Assembly: GCF_023921125.1 (NCBI RefSeq)
Contig: NZ_CP099466.1
Coordinates: forward strand, 930,001-994,000
Direction of reading: 5' to 3'
Source: Arthrobacter caoxuetaonis
GTDB lineage: Bacteria; Actinomycetota; Actinomycetes; Actinomycetales; Micrococcaceae
Length of the DNA: 64,000 nt
The notes under the pieces are model-generated. The model made no database searches. It was not told the DNA's origin and saw only the letters and a program-made list of their open reading frames with translations. This document shows, piece after piece, positions 16,117 through 23,633 of the stretch. The position numbers were made by a program, and so were the translations under genes. The stretch's first letter is position 1. Each line of letters opens with the position of its first letter.

Positions 16117-16986
16117 CTAGCGCTCCGTCTCCGTCTCCGTTTCCCTCTCCCTCTCCCTCTCCTCTTTCCGGTGGTGGAGGAACGCCGTCATGATGTTCGA
16201 CCCGGCCATGGCAACCATATCCGCCACCGGCCTCATCGGCCGGGACGGACTGCCGAATCTGGTCTGGTGCAGGCGCAGGTGGATGATCAGCTCATGGAGG
16301 TCCGAGAGCTCGTAGTAGGTGTCGGACCGCGGTTCGCTCAGCGACGTGTTGAAGCGGAAGGCAACAGCTTCCAAGCGGCGGCGGAGCGTCCGTGTCCTGC
16401 GTGCGGACTCCGGCTCGAGGCCCTGGTCGGAAACGGGCGCCTGGGGGATGTCGTAGGTGCACCCGTGCTGGAGCTGATGGAGAGGCGGCCTCGCCTCGAG
16501 CGCAGCCCCCAGCCGTTCTGAGTAGCGCTCCTCGAGATGGTCCGTGCTCCAAAGCCCGGTACCGCCGCCATCAGGGGCCGCTTCCCAGAGCTGGGCGGAA
16601 GTGATGAGCGAGGTCAGGACGGCTCCGCGGCTTGTCGCAGTGCGCAGCGCTTCGCTGTCCGGCTCCGGGTTCCCCTGCCTGAGGGCCAGCAGGACCTGGA
16701 GCGCGGCGTGATAGCGGGCAAGGTGCAGGGAGCTGAGCGCATGGTCTACGGACTCGCTCAGGGTCAGTTCCCCTGCGGGAACCTCTCCGCTGGATTTCAG
16801 GGCCATGCCGATCAGTTCTGAGCAGGCCCTGAGCAGGTCCGGGATTTTTGCCTGGAGGACGGACTGGTCCGGGGCATACGCCAGGGCAATAAGGTCCGCC
16901 TCGACCGGCTCTGCCGTTTCGGCCAGCGGCACTCCGAACAGGCTCAGTCCATCAGCGCTCATGATCAGGTTCGTCCCCCAGCCCAT
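16117..16986 (-). CDS. Uncharacterised protein with Glu/Arg/Thr repeat tail
   Basis: A 289-residue soluble, mostly helical protein with no domain I recognise. The last 17 residues (RKEERERERETETETER) are charged dipeptide repeats encoded by six tandem copies of a hexanucleotide. ATG 16986 begins 4 bp after the stop of the upstream small membrane protein gene; a second ATG at 16962 is equally possible, as neither has a clear ribosome site. The two genes probably form one transcript. Function unknown. Confidence 0.6.
   Translation of the reverse strand: MGWGTNLIMSADGLSLFGVPLAETAEPVEADLIALAYAPDQSVLQAKIPDLLRACSELIGMALKSSGEVPAGELTLSESVDHALSSLHLARYHAALQVLLALRQGNPEPDSEALRTATSRGAVLTSLITSAQLWEAAPDGGGTGLWSTDHLEERYSERLGAALEARPPLHQLQHGCTYDIPQAPVSDQGLEPESARRTRTLRRRLEAVAFRFNTSLSEPRSDTYYELSDLHELIIHLRLHQTRFGSPSRPMRPVADMVAMAGSNIMTAFLHHRKEERERERETETETER
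16126..16161. repeat. In-frame hexanucleotide tandem repeat
   Basis: Six consecutive hexamers on the plus strand: CGTCTC, CGTCTC, CGTTTC, then CCTCTC three times. They encode the alternating Glu-Arg/Glu-Thr tail of the minus-strand gene. Because the unit is 6 bp, copy-number change would lengthen or shorten the tail without a frameshift. Confidence 0.85.
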
Positions 16987-16990
16987 CCGT

Positions 16991-17434
16991 TCAGGGCTGC
17001 GGCAGCATTCCGCCGAAACTCGTGTAGTCCTTGATGCAGCTTTCTGTAGCCTGAACGGTCAGCGCCGACTGCATGCACGCTTCATACCGGGCGGTCATCG
17101 GCCACAGCGCCACCATGGCCGCGAGGCCCAGCGTCATGAACGCCGTGGCGGCAAGGCCCATGGAAACAATGACGCGAAGCATGCGGTGCATTCCGTAGCG
17201 GACGATCTTCACCATGGTCATGATGCCAACCACCATGGCGGCAATGCCCAGGGCCAGGGGGAGGAGCTTCCACGGCAGGGCCAGTTCCGAGCTGAGCAGC
17301 ATGCCGGTGAGCAGTGCAATGAAGACCCACAGGTAGGACCGTGCCTCTTTGGACTGGGCTTCCGTAGGTTCCGGCTTGCGGGTTGCCGGTGGGAACGGCG
17401 GTCGCGCTTGCAATGGAGGGCCGTCGTTGTTCAT
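16991..17434 (-). CDS. Small membrane protein of unknown function
   Basis: A 147-residue protein with a Pro-rich cytosolic N terminus (about 30 residues), three hydrophobic segments (about 34-50, 55-78, 90-112) and a short tail with two Cys (MQSALTV preceded by EAC, then ESCIKDY), likely on the outer face. The ATG at 17434 lies 6 nt after TAGGCT on the minus strand, pointing to a leaderless mRNA, divergent from purN. No family is recognised. Confidence 0.65.
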   Translation of the reverse strand: MNNDGPPLQARPPFPPATRKPEPTEAQSKEARSYLWVFIALLTGMLLSSELALPWKLLPLALGIAAMVVGIMTMVKIVRYGMHRMLRVIVSMGLAATAFMTLGLAAMVALWPMTARYEACMQSALTVQATESCIKDYTSFGGMLPQP

Positions 17435-17440
17435 GGATTA

Positions 17441-17446
17441 AGCCTA
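17441..17446 (-). promoter_or_regulatory. -10 box (TAGGCT), leaderless
   Basis: TAGGCT on the minus strand ends 6 nt before the ATG at 17434. Confidence 0.45.
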
Positions 17447-17461
17447 GGCGACGCTTGCACT

Positions 17462-17467
17462 TAAGGT
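17462..17467 (+). promoter_or_regulatory. -10 box (TAAGGT) for purN, leaderless
   Basis: TAAGGT ends 6 nt before the purN ATG at 17474; no Shine-Dalgarno sequence is present. Confidence 0.45.
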
Positions 17468-17473
17468 TGACAC

Positions 17474-18052
17474 ATGCGAATTGTTGTTCTGGTTTCCGGT
17501 ACCGGCTCGAACCTGCAGGCCGTGCTCGACGCCGTTGCGGCGGGGGAGCTCGACGTCGAAATCTCAGCCGTCGGTGCGGACAGGAACGGAACCTACGGGG
17601 TCGAGCGCGCAGCCGCAGCTGGTTACGAGACCTTCGTGGTGAACTTCAAGGACTATCCCGTCCGGTCCGACTGGAACCGCGCACTGACCGACAAGGTCGC
17701 CTCTTATCAGCCCGACGTCGTGCTGTCTTCAGGATTCATGCGCATTGTTGACGAGCATTTCATCGACACCTTCGAAGGGCGGTACGTGAACACGCACCCG
17801 GCCCTGCTGCCGTCCTTCCCCGGAGCCCACGGCGTCCGCGACGCCCTGGCGTACGGCGTGAAGGTCACGGGCTGCACCGTCCACATTGCCGACGCCGGAG
17901 TCGATACCGGCCCGATCCTTGCCCAGGCGGCAGTCGAGGTGCTCGACGGCGATACCGAGGAAAGCCTGCATGAGCGGATCAAAGTGCAGGAGCGCCGGCT
18001 CCTGATCGAAACCCTGCGCAAGATCAGCAAGGACGGCCTGCCGCAGCCCTAG
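17474..18052 (+). CDS. purN: Phosphoribosylglycinamide formyltransferase
   Basis: The 192-residue GART enzyme of purine synthesis, which moves the formyl group from 10-formyl-tetrahydrofolate to glycinamide ribonucleotide. The phosphate-binding GTGSNLQA is at residues 9-16; the catalytic triad is Asn and His in VNTHPALLPSFPGAHG (about 105) and Asp in the DAGVDTGPILAQ block (about 143). Full length for the family. Upstream is DUF6350 and two unknown genes; downstream, purH is separated from it by an oppositely oriented MFS gene, so purN is transcribed alone from what looks like a leaderless promoter. Confidence 0.96.
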   Translation: MRIVVLVSGTGSNLQAVLDAVAAGELDVEISAVGADRNGTYGVERAAAAGYETFVVNFKDYPVRSDWNRALTDKVASYQPDVVLSSGFMRIVDEHFIDTFEGRYVNTHPALLPSFPGAHGVRDALAYGVKVTGCTVHIADAGVDTGPILAQAAVEVLDGDTEESLHERIKVQERRLLIETLRKISKDGLPQP

Positions 18053-18085
18053 CCCGGAGGCCAACCAGCACATCCGGGCCGGCCG

Positions 18086-19438
18086 CTAGTCGAGCGCCGC
18101 GCCGCGGGTTTCCGGTGAGAACCAGGCCATCCAGAGGACGGAGAGCAGCACCAGCACTCCAGCCAGGGCAAAGGACAGCGGCAGGCCCAGGTACGGCCAC
18201 AGCACCGAGACAAACAGCAGCGGCCCGAACCCGGCTCCCACGCGGGAGGCCGTCGAGGCCCAGCCAAAGCCGCTGGCGCGAACCTGGGTTGGATAGAGCT
18301 CGGACACGTAGGTGTAGAGCACCGGGATGGCCACCTGCACCACAAAACCGTAGATGAGCAGCCACGTTGTCGCCGCAGCGGGCACGTCCACCACCAGGGC
18401 AACGACCACCAGCGAAGCGGCGGCAGCCGGACCGGTGAGCGCCAGCAGCCACTTCCGGCCCACCCGCTCCACCAGCAGTGCAGCAGCAATGACGCCCAGC
18501 AGTCCCACGGCGGCCATGCCGGAGGTCGTCAGGAACGCCTTGTACTCGGCGTAGCCGGCATCCACCAGGATTTTGGGCATCCACTGCAGTGCCAGGTAGT
18601 AGACGAGCAGGATGGTAACAAACAGCGACCAGGCCGTGACCGTATTCTTCGGATTGGTCCGCCACACTTCGCCCAGCTGGCTGCCCATGGCCCGGAGGGA
18701 GAACTTCGGTGCCGCCTCCGCCTCGGGGAGCCGCCATTCCGTTTGTGTGCCGCCTGTGCGCTGGATCAGGTCGTTGATGACGGACCGGGCTTCGTCGGCG
18801 CGGCCCTTGCGGACCAGGAACAGCGGCGATTCCGGCACGGAACGCCGGACCCAGAAAACCAGCAGGGCCGGGGCCACCATGATGAGCATGGTCCACCGCC
18901 AGTCCGCGACGGTGGCCATGATGAACGCCGAGGTGACACCGCAGAGGGCAGCGCCCACCGGCCACCAGCCGTCCATCGCCGTCAGCACCCGCCCGCGCTG
19001 TTTCCGGGGAGTGAACTCGCCGACCAGCGCATAGTCCACCGGAACGCAGCCGCCCAGCCCAACCCCGGCCAGGAAACGGAAAACGCAGAACCAGGCGATG
19101 TCCGGCGCGAAGGCACCCAGCACCGTGAAGATCGAGAAGATCAGCAGCGTCGCCGTAAACGCCCGCTTGCGGCCGATGGCATCCGCAATGGAGCCCCACA
19201 GGAAGGCGCCGATCGCCATCCCCAGCAGGTTCGCCGTACCGATCCAGGCCGCCTGCGCAGGTACCAGGTCCCACTCCTTCGAGAGCAGCGGTATCAGGAC
19301 ACCGTTGAGGGTCACATCCCAGGCATCGAACATGAAGCCCAGCCCGCCAATGAGGAAGATCCGCCCCTGGACGCGCCAGCGCCAGGGAAGGTTTTGGACT
19401 ACCTCGTCACCCGTGGGCAGGGCATGCGTTGTCGTCAT
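18086..19438 (-). CDS. MFS transporter, sugar-porter/SV2-like
   Basis: A 450-residue major facilitator with 12 hydrophobic segments. The loop 2-3 motif GSIADAIGRKRAF is near residue 85 and its repeat VERVGRKWLLAL near 330; FLAGVGLGGCVPVDYALVGEF near 125 resembles the niacin/aromatic-acid and SV2-like porter group. The Asp in MFDAWDV (helix 1) is typical of organic-acid porters. It interrupts purN and purH on the opposite strand and has its own promoter region with a nested inverted repeat. The substrate is not inferable. Confidence 0.85.
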   Translation of the reverse strand: MTTTHALPTGDEVVQNLPWRWRVQGRIFLIGGLGFMFDAWDVTLNGVLIPLLSKEWDLVPAQAAWIGTANLLGMAIGAFLWGSIADAIGRKRAFTATLLIFSIFTVLGAFAPDIAWFCVFRFLAGVGLGGCVPVDYALVGEFTPRKQRGRVLTAMDGWWPVGAALCGVTSAFIMATVADWRWTMLIMVAPALLVFWVRRSVPESPLFLVRKGRADEARSVINDLIQRTGGTQTEWRLPEAEAAPKFSLRAMGSQLGEVWRTNPKNTVTAWSLFVTILLVYYLALQWMPKILVDAGYAEYKAFLTTSGMAAVGLLGVIAAALLVERVGRKWLLALTGPAAAASLVVVALVVDVPAAATTWLLIYGFVVQVAIPVLYTYVSELYPTQVRASGFGWASTASRVGAGFGPLLFVSVLWPYLGLPLSFALAGVLVLLSVLWMAWFSPETRGAALD

Positions 19439-19459
19439 GGGTGGCGCCTCTCAGAACCG

Positions 19460-19488
19460 AGTTATGGTCAGAAGTACAATAACTGACC
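19460..19488. promoter_or_regulatory. Nested inverted repeats upstream of the MFS gene
   Basis: Two interlocked inverted repeats, AGTTAT/ATAACT (19460-19465 and 19479-19484) and GGTCAG/CTGACC (19466-19471 and 19483-19488), lie 22-50 bp before the MFS start. They probably form an operator for a regulator encoded elsewhere. Confidence 0.4.
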
Positions 19489-19716
19489 CACACTCTACAA
19501 CGAACGACGCCGCCGCCGGACTCCGTCCCGTAATCTTTCGGTGCCTGGCGCAGGGGCGCCCGAAACCCCCGAAGCGGCCGGGTCAAAAGGGTGACGGCCC
19601 GGGCCGCGAGTATTACCTGCGGCCCTGTCCCGCGGGCAGCCAGCGCCTAAACTCGGAACTGGGCCGCCAGAAGGTCCGTGTGCATCGATTCGCCGATCAA
19701 AACTTGGAGTGACTCC

Positions 19717-21330
19717 GTGAGCAACACCCCCCTTGACCGTGTACCCATCCGCCGGGCCCTGATCTCGGTCTATGACAAGACCGGCCTGACGGAACTGGCT
19801 CAGGGCCTCTCCGCCGCGGGAGTCAGCATTGTCTCCACCGGTTCCACCGCAAAGCAGATCGCCGCAGCCGGCATCGAGGTCACCGAGGTTGCCGAAGTCA
19901 CCGGCTTCCAGGAGTGCCTGGACGGCCGCGTCAAGACGCTCCACCCGCGCGTGCACGCCGGCATCCTGGCAGACCGCCGGCGCCAGGACCACCGGGACCA
20001 GCTCGAGGAACTGGGCATCGAACCCTTCGACCTCGTGGTCGTGAACCTGTATCCCTTCGTCGAAACCGTGAAGTCTGGCGCTGCCCAGGACGACGTCGTC
20101 GAGCAGATCGACATTGGCGGCCCCTCCATGGTCCGCGCCGCTGCCAAAAACCACCCGTCAGTCGCCGTCGTCGTGGATCCGTCCAAGTACGCCGCTGTGA
20201 CCGCAGCCGCCGCTGAAGGCGGCTTTGACCTCAACGAACGACGCCGTCTGGCCGCCGAAGCGTTCGCCCACACCGCTGCGTATGACACGGCAGTGGCCAA
20301 GTGGACCGCCGCGCAGTTCGGTGACGGCACCGAAGCCGGGGCAACCTGGCCCGCGTATACCGGCATGGCACTGGAGCGCTCCGAGGTGCTGCGCTACGGC
20401 GAAAATCCGCACCAGGCTGCGGCGCTGTACGCAGACCAGGACTCCCTGCCCGGTGTGGCGCAGGCTGACCAGCTGCACGGCAAGGCCATGTCCTACAACA
20501 ACTACGTCGACGCCGATGCCGCCCTTCGCGCAGCGTTCGACTTTGAGGAACCGGCAGTCGCCGTCGTCAAGCACGCCAACCCGTGTGGTGTGGCCGTAGC
20601 CTCGCCCGGCGCCGAAGACCCAATCGCCAACGCCCACTTGAAGGCACATGCCTGCGATCCGGTGTCGGCCTACGGCGGAGTCATCGCCGCCAACCGCACC
20701 GTGACCGCCGGGATGGCGGAAACGGTGAAGGACATCTTCACCGAGGTAGTCATCGCCCCGGACTTCGACCCCGAAGCCGTGGAGATCCTCTCCCGCAAGA
20801 AGAACATCCGCCTGCTCACCCTGCCCGACGGCTACGGCCGCAACCCGCTGGAGTTCCGGCAGGTCTCCGGCGGCGTGCTGATGCAGCAGCCGGACACTGT
20901 TGAAGCCGAAGGTGATGACCCCGCGAACTGGACCCTGGCAGCCGGGGAACCCGCAGATGAGAAGACCCTCGCCGACCTCGCCTTCGCCTGGCGTGCGGTC
21001 CGTGCCGCCAAGTCCAACGCCATCCTGCTGGCCCGCGACGGCGCGTCCGTGGGCGTGGGCATGGGACAGGTGAACCGGGTGGATTCCTGCAAGCTCGCCG
21101 TGGAAAGGGCCAACACACTGGCGGGCAGTGACGACGAGCGTGCCCGCGGATCCGTGGCGGCCTCCGACGCGTTCTTCCCCTTCGCCGACGGACTGCAGAT
21201 CCTGCTCGACGCCGGCGTCCGCGCCGTCGTCCAGCCGGGCGGTTCCGTTCGGGATGAAGAAGTCATTGCTGCGGCCAACGCAGCGGGCGTGCCCATGTAC
21301 TTCACGGGCGCACGCCACTTCTTCCACTAG
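19717..21330 (+). CDS. purH: Bifunctional AICAR transformylase/IMP cyclohydrolase
   Basis: The 537-residue enzyme for the last two steps of IMP synthesis. The N-terminal cyclohydrolase (MGS-like) domain carries [10 protein letters not shown] near residue 40 and [13 protein letters not shown] near 70. The C-terminal transformylase domain has the catalytic Lys-His in [11 protein letters not shown] near 285 and [11 protein letters not shown] near 485. GTG 19717 follows GGAGTGA; an upstream in-frame ATG at 19678 lacks a ribosome site. It uses 10-formyl-THF, tying it to purN, purU, folD and glyA in this window. I see no riboswitch in its 278-bp upstream region. Confidence 0.96.
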   Translation: MSNTPLDRVPIRRALISVYDKTGLTELAQGLSAAGVSIVSTGSTAKQIAAAGIEVTEVAEVTGFQECLDGRVKTLHPRVHAGILADRRRQDHRDQLEELGIEPFDLVVVNLYPFVETVKSGAAQDDVVEQIDIGGPSMVRAAAKNHPSVAVVVDPSKYAAVTAAAAEGGFDLNERRRLAAEAFAHTAAYDTAVAKWTAAQFGDGTEAGATWPAYTGMALERSEVLRYGENPHQAAALYADQDSLPGVAQADQLHGKAMSYNNYVDADAALRAAFDFEEPAVAVVKHANPCGVAVASPGAEDPIANAHLKAHACDPVSAYGGVIAANRTVTAGMAETVKDIFTEVVIAPDFDPEAVEILSRKKNIRLLTLPDGYGRNPLEFRQVSGGVLMQQPDTVEAEGDDPANWTLAAGEPADEKTLADLAFAWRAVRAAKSNAILLARDGASVGVGMGQVNRVDSCKLAVERANTLAGSDDERARGSVAASDAFFPFADGLQILLDAGVRAVVQPGGSVRDEEVIAAANAAGVPMYFTGARHFFH

Positions 21331-21362
21331 GGCCTTCTGAACGCCACCTGACGATCGCCCCG

Positions 21363-21398
21363 CTGCGGGCTGCACGCATGACTACGTGTGGCCCGCAG
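21363..21398 (+). terminator. Hairpin after purH
   Basis: CTGCGGGC pairs with GCCCGCAG, with partial pairing of the inner TGCACG/CGTGTG. It lies 33 bp after the purH stop and is followed by only a short T-run (GTTTAG). Confidence 0.5.
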
Positions 21399-21512
21399 TT
21401 TAGGGAGCGCTTCAGCGCTGTGGCATAGTTGGACACAGAAACCAGACCCAAAAGCCGGGTCCCCGCATGTCTAAAGCCATGTCCGCGGACCCCCATTCCA
21501 CAAGGAGACCGT

Positions 21513-22733
21513 GTGGCTGACAAAATCAAGGTTGTGGGCTCTGTCGTAGAGCTCGACGGCGACGAGATGACGCGGATCATCTGGCAGTTCATCAAGGACC
21601 GCCTGATCAACCCCTACCTGGACGTTGACCTCAAGTACTACGACCTCTCGATCCAGAACCGTGACGCCACGGATGACCAGGTCACCATCGACGCAGCCAA
21701 CGCCATCAAGGAACACGGCGTAGGCGTCAAGTGCGCAACCATCACCCCCGATGAAGCCCGCGTTGAAGAATTCGGCCTGAAGAAGATGTGGGTTTCCCCG
21801 AACGGGACCATCCGCAACATCCTCGGCGGCGTCGTCTTCCGCGAACCGATCATCATCTCCAACATCCCGCGCCTGGTCCCGGGCTGGAACAAGCCGATCA
21901 TCATCGGCCGCCACGCCCACGGCGACCAGTACAAGGCCACCAACTTCAAGGTCCCCGGCGCCGGCACCCTGACGCTGACCTACACCCCGGCTGACGGCGG
22001 CGAAGAAATCAAGCAGACCGTTGTGACGTACCCCGAAGAGGGCGGCGTTGCCATGGGTATGTACAACTTCAACGAGTCCATCAAGGACTTCGCCCGGGCA
22101 TCCTTCGCCTACGGCCTGCAGCGGAACTACCCGGTGTACCTCTCCACGAAGAACACGATCCTGAAGGCCTACGACGGCCAGTTCAAGGATCTGTTCCAGG
22201 AAGTCTTCGACGCCGAGTTCAAGGACCAGTTCGAAGCAGCCGGCCTCACCTACGAGCACCGCCTGATCGATGACATGGTTGCCTCCGCGATGAAGTGGGA
22301 AGGCGGCTACGTCTGGGCCTGCAAGAACTACGACGGCGACGTCCAGTCCGACACCGTGGCACAGGGCTTCGGCTCGCTGGGCCTGATGACCTCCGTGCTG
22401 ATGACCCCGGACGGCAAGACCGTTGAGGCTGAAGCAGCACACGGCACCGTGACCCGCCACTACCGCCAGCACCAGCAGGGCAAGCCCACCTCCACGAACC
22501 CGATCGCCTCGATCTTCGCGTGGACCCGTGGCCTGATGCACCGCGGCAAGCTGGACAACACCCCCGAGGTCATCAACTTCGCCGAGACCCTTGAAGACGT
22601 CGTCATCAAGACGGTCGAATCCGGCAAGATGACCAAGGACCTGGCACTGCTGGTCGGACCCGAGCAGCCGTACCTGAGCACCGAAGAGTTCCTCGCCGCA
22701 CTGGATGACAACCTCAAGATGCGCCTGGGCTAA
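21513..22733 (+). CDS. icd: NADP-dependent isocitrate dehydrogenase (homodimeric, eukaryote-like type)
   Basis: A 406-residue isocitrate dehydrogenase that makes 2-oxoglutarate, CO2 and NADPH in the citric acid cycle. Length and motifs fit the type II homodimer, not the E. coli type or the monomeric type common in some actinobacteria: [12 protein letters not shown] at residues 12-23, [12 protein letters not shown] near 96, [11 protein letters not shown] near 134, and the NADP-binding [12 protein letters not shown] near 308. The GTG at 21513 follows AAGGAGACC; the longer frame from 21429 is upstream noise. A strong bidirectional terminator follows. Confidence 0.95.
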   Translation: MADKIKVVGSVVELDGDEMTRIIWQFIKDRLINPYLDVDLKYYDLSIQNRDATDDQVTIDAANAIKEHGVGVKCATITPDEARVEEFGLKKMWVSPNGTIRNILGGVVFREPIIISNIPRLVPGWNKPIIIGRHAHGDQYKATNFKVPGAGTLTLTYTPADGGEEIKQTVVTYPEEGGVAMGMYNFNESIKDFARASFAYGLQRNYPVYLSTKNTILKAYDGQFKDLFQEVFDAEFKDQFEAAGLTYEHRLIDDMVASAMKWEGGYVWACKNYDGDVQSDTVAQGFGSLGLMTSVLMTPDGKTVEAEAAHGTVTRHYRQHQQGKPTSTNPIASIFAWTRGLMHRGKLDNTPEVINFAETLEDVVIKTVESGKMTKDLALLVGPEQPYLSTEEFLAALDDNLKMRLG

Positions 22734-22765
22734 TACCCCGGTTTCTCAGTTAGACAGAGAACACA

Positions 22766-22799
22766 AAACAGCCCCGGTCCGAATGGACCGGGGCTGTTT
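22766..22799. terminator. Intrinsic terminator between convergent icd and hsp20
   Basis: A 15-bp perfect stem (AAACAGCCCCGGTCC and its complement) with loop GAAT, followed by T-rich sequence on both strands. It serves icd on the plus strand and the heat-shock gene on the minus strand. Confidence 0.9.
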
Positions 22800-22818
22800 C
22801 GTGTTTGAAGGTACCGGA

Positions 22819-23484
22819 CTAGGAACCGGAACCGGAGGAGCCTGAACCTGAACCTGAGCCTGAACCGGACCCTGAGGAACCGGAGCCGAAGGAACCTGAT
22901 CCTGATCCGCCGGACCCCATGCCGGAACCGGAACCGGAGCTGCCGGAACCCATCCCCGATCCGGAACCCGACCCCGAACCGGATCCTGAGGAGCCCATGC
23001 TGCCGGAGGACCCGCTTCCGGAAGAGCTGACGGAGGACAGCGACTCGGAGGAGGATTCTCCGCTGATGACGTTGCTGTCACCGCTGTACGAAGAGGACAC
23101 CTCGATCTTGCGGGACTTTGCCTTTTCGCTGACCGGGATGAAGACGCTGAGGACGCCGTTCTCGTACTTGGCGGAGATGCCCTCGGTATCGATGCCCTGG
23201 CCCAGGTTGAGCTGGCGCAGGAACGTCCCCGATTCCCGCTCACGGGTCAGCCACGTTGCCCCCTCGGGGACGTGGATCGTGCGCTCGGCACGTATGGTCA
23301 GCAGCTGGCCATCCACGTCGACGTCGACCGACCCCGGATCGATACCCGGAAGGTCGGCGTTCATGATGTAGTGGTCGCCCTCCCGGTACAGATCAATGGG
23401 CATCAGCCGCAGCCGCTGCCGCGGATCCAGGAGAGCGCCTGCCACACGGTCCAGTTCGCGGAAAGGATCGAATTTCATGGCCAT
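22819..23484 (-). CDS. Small heat-shock protein (Hsp20/alpha-crystallin) with Gly/Ser repeat tail
   Basis: A 221-residue protein. Residues 1-135 are an Hsp20 chaperone: FDPFRELDRVAGALLD at the N terminus and an alpha-crystallin domain from about 25 to 130 (DLPGIDPGSVDVDVDGQLLTI, later YENGVLSVFIPV). Such proteins bind unfolding proteins as oligomers. The usual short IXI-type tail is replaced by about 80 residues that are almost all Ser and Gly with a few Met, Phe and Glu. ATG 23484 is chosen because AAAAGGAG lies 9 nt upstream; in-frame starts up to 23526 precede that ribosome site. A hairpin sits just before the ribosome site. Confidence 0.88.
   Translation of the reverse strand: MAMKFDPFRELDRVAGALLDPRQRLRLMPIDLYREGDHYIMNADLPGIDPGSVDVDVDGQLLTIRAERTIHVPEGATWLTRERESGTFLRQLNLGQGIDTEGISAKYENGVLSVFIPVSEKAKSRKIEVSSSYSGDSNVISGESSSESLSSVSSSGSGSSGSMGSSGSGSGSGSGSGMGSGSSGSGSGMGSGGSGSGSFGSGSSGSGSGSGSGSGSSGSGS
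22822..23040. repeat. Degenerate 6-bp repeat encoding the Gly/Ser tail
   Basis: The plus strand here is a run of GGAACC/CCTGAA/GGATCC-like hexamers, the complement of alternating Ser and Gly codons in the Hsp20 gene. Units vary in sequence while the protein stays Ser-Gly, which suggests selection on the protein composition. Confidence 0.75.
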
Positions 23485-23501
23485 TCTCATCAACTCCTTT
23501 T

Positions 23502-23523
23502 CACCCGTCCCGCAGGGCGGGTG
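23502..23523 (-). promoter_or_regulatory. Stem-loop in the hsp20 leader
   Basis: On the mRNA, CACCCGCCC and GGGACGGGTG pair (9 bp with one bulge) immediately before the AAAAGGAG ribosome site. It does not cover the site itself. No HspR (HAIR) or CIRCE element is seen. Confidence 0.45.
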
Positions 23524-23633
23524 CATGTGTTTTTCACTGGCGAAAATGAATGAATAAACGAAGGGTCGATTACCGCTCCGGCACCAAGTGGAAATGCCGG
23601 TCCTTCCAGACTAGGCCGCGGGCACGCACAAAG

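Noticed and set aside
19439..19716. Possible riboswitch upstream of purH
   Set aside because: I looked for pfl/ZTP and purine motifs; the conserved cores seen upstream of glyA are absent here.
22819..23040. Short-period repeats that might be a CRISPR or satellite
   Set aside because: The units are 6 bp, degenerate, in frame and encode the Ser/Gly tail of the Hsp20 gene; there are no spacers.
23485..23633. HspR (HAIR) or CIRCE element before hsp20
   Set aside because: Neither CTTGAGT/ACTCAAG nor the CIRCE half-sites are present; only the leader stem-loop is seen.
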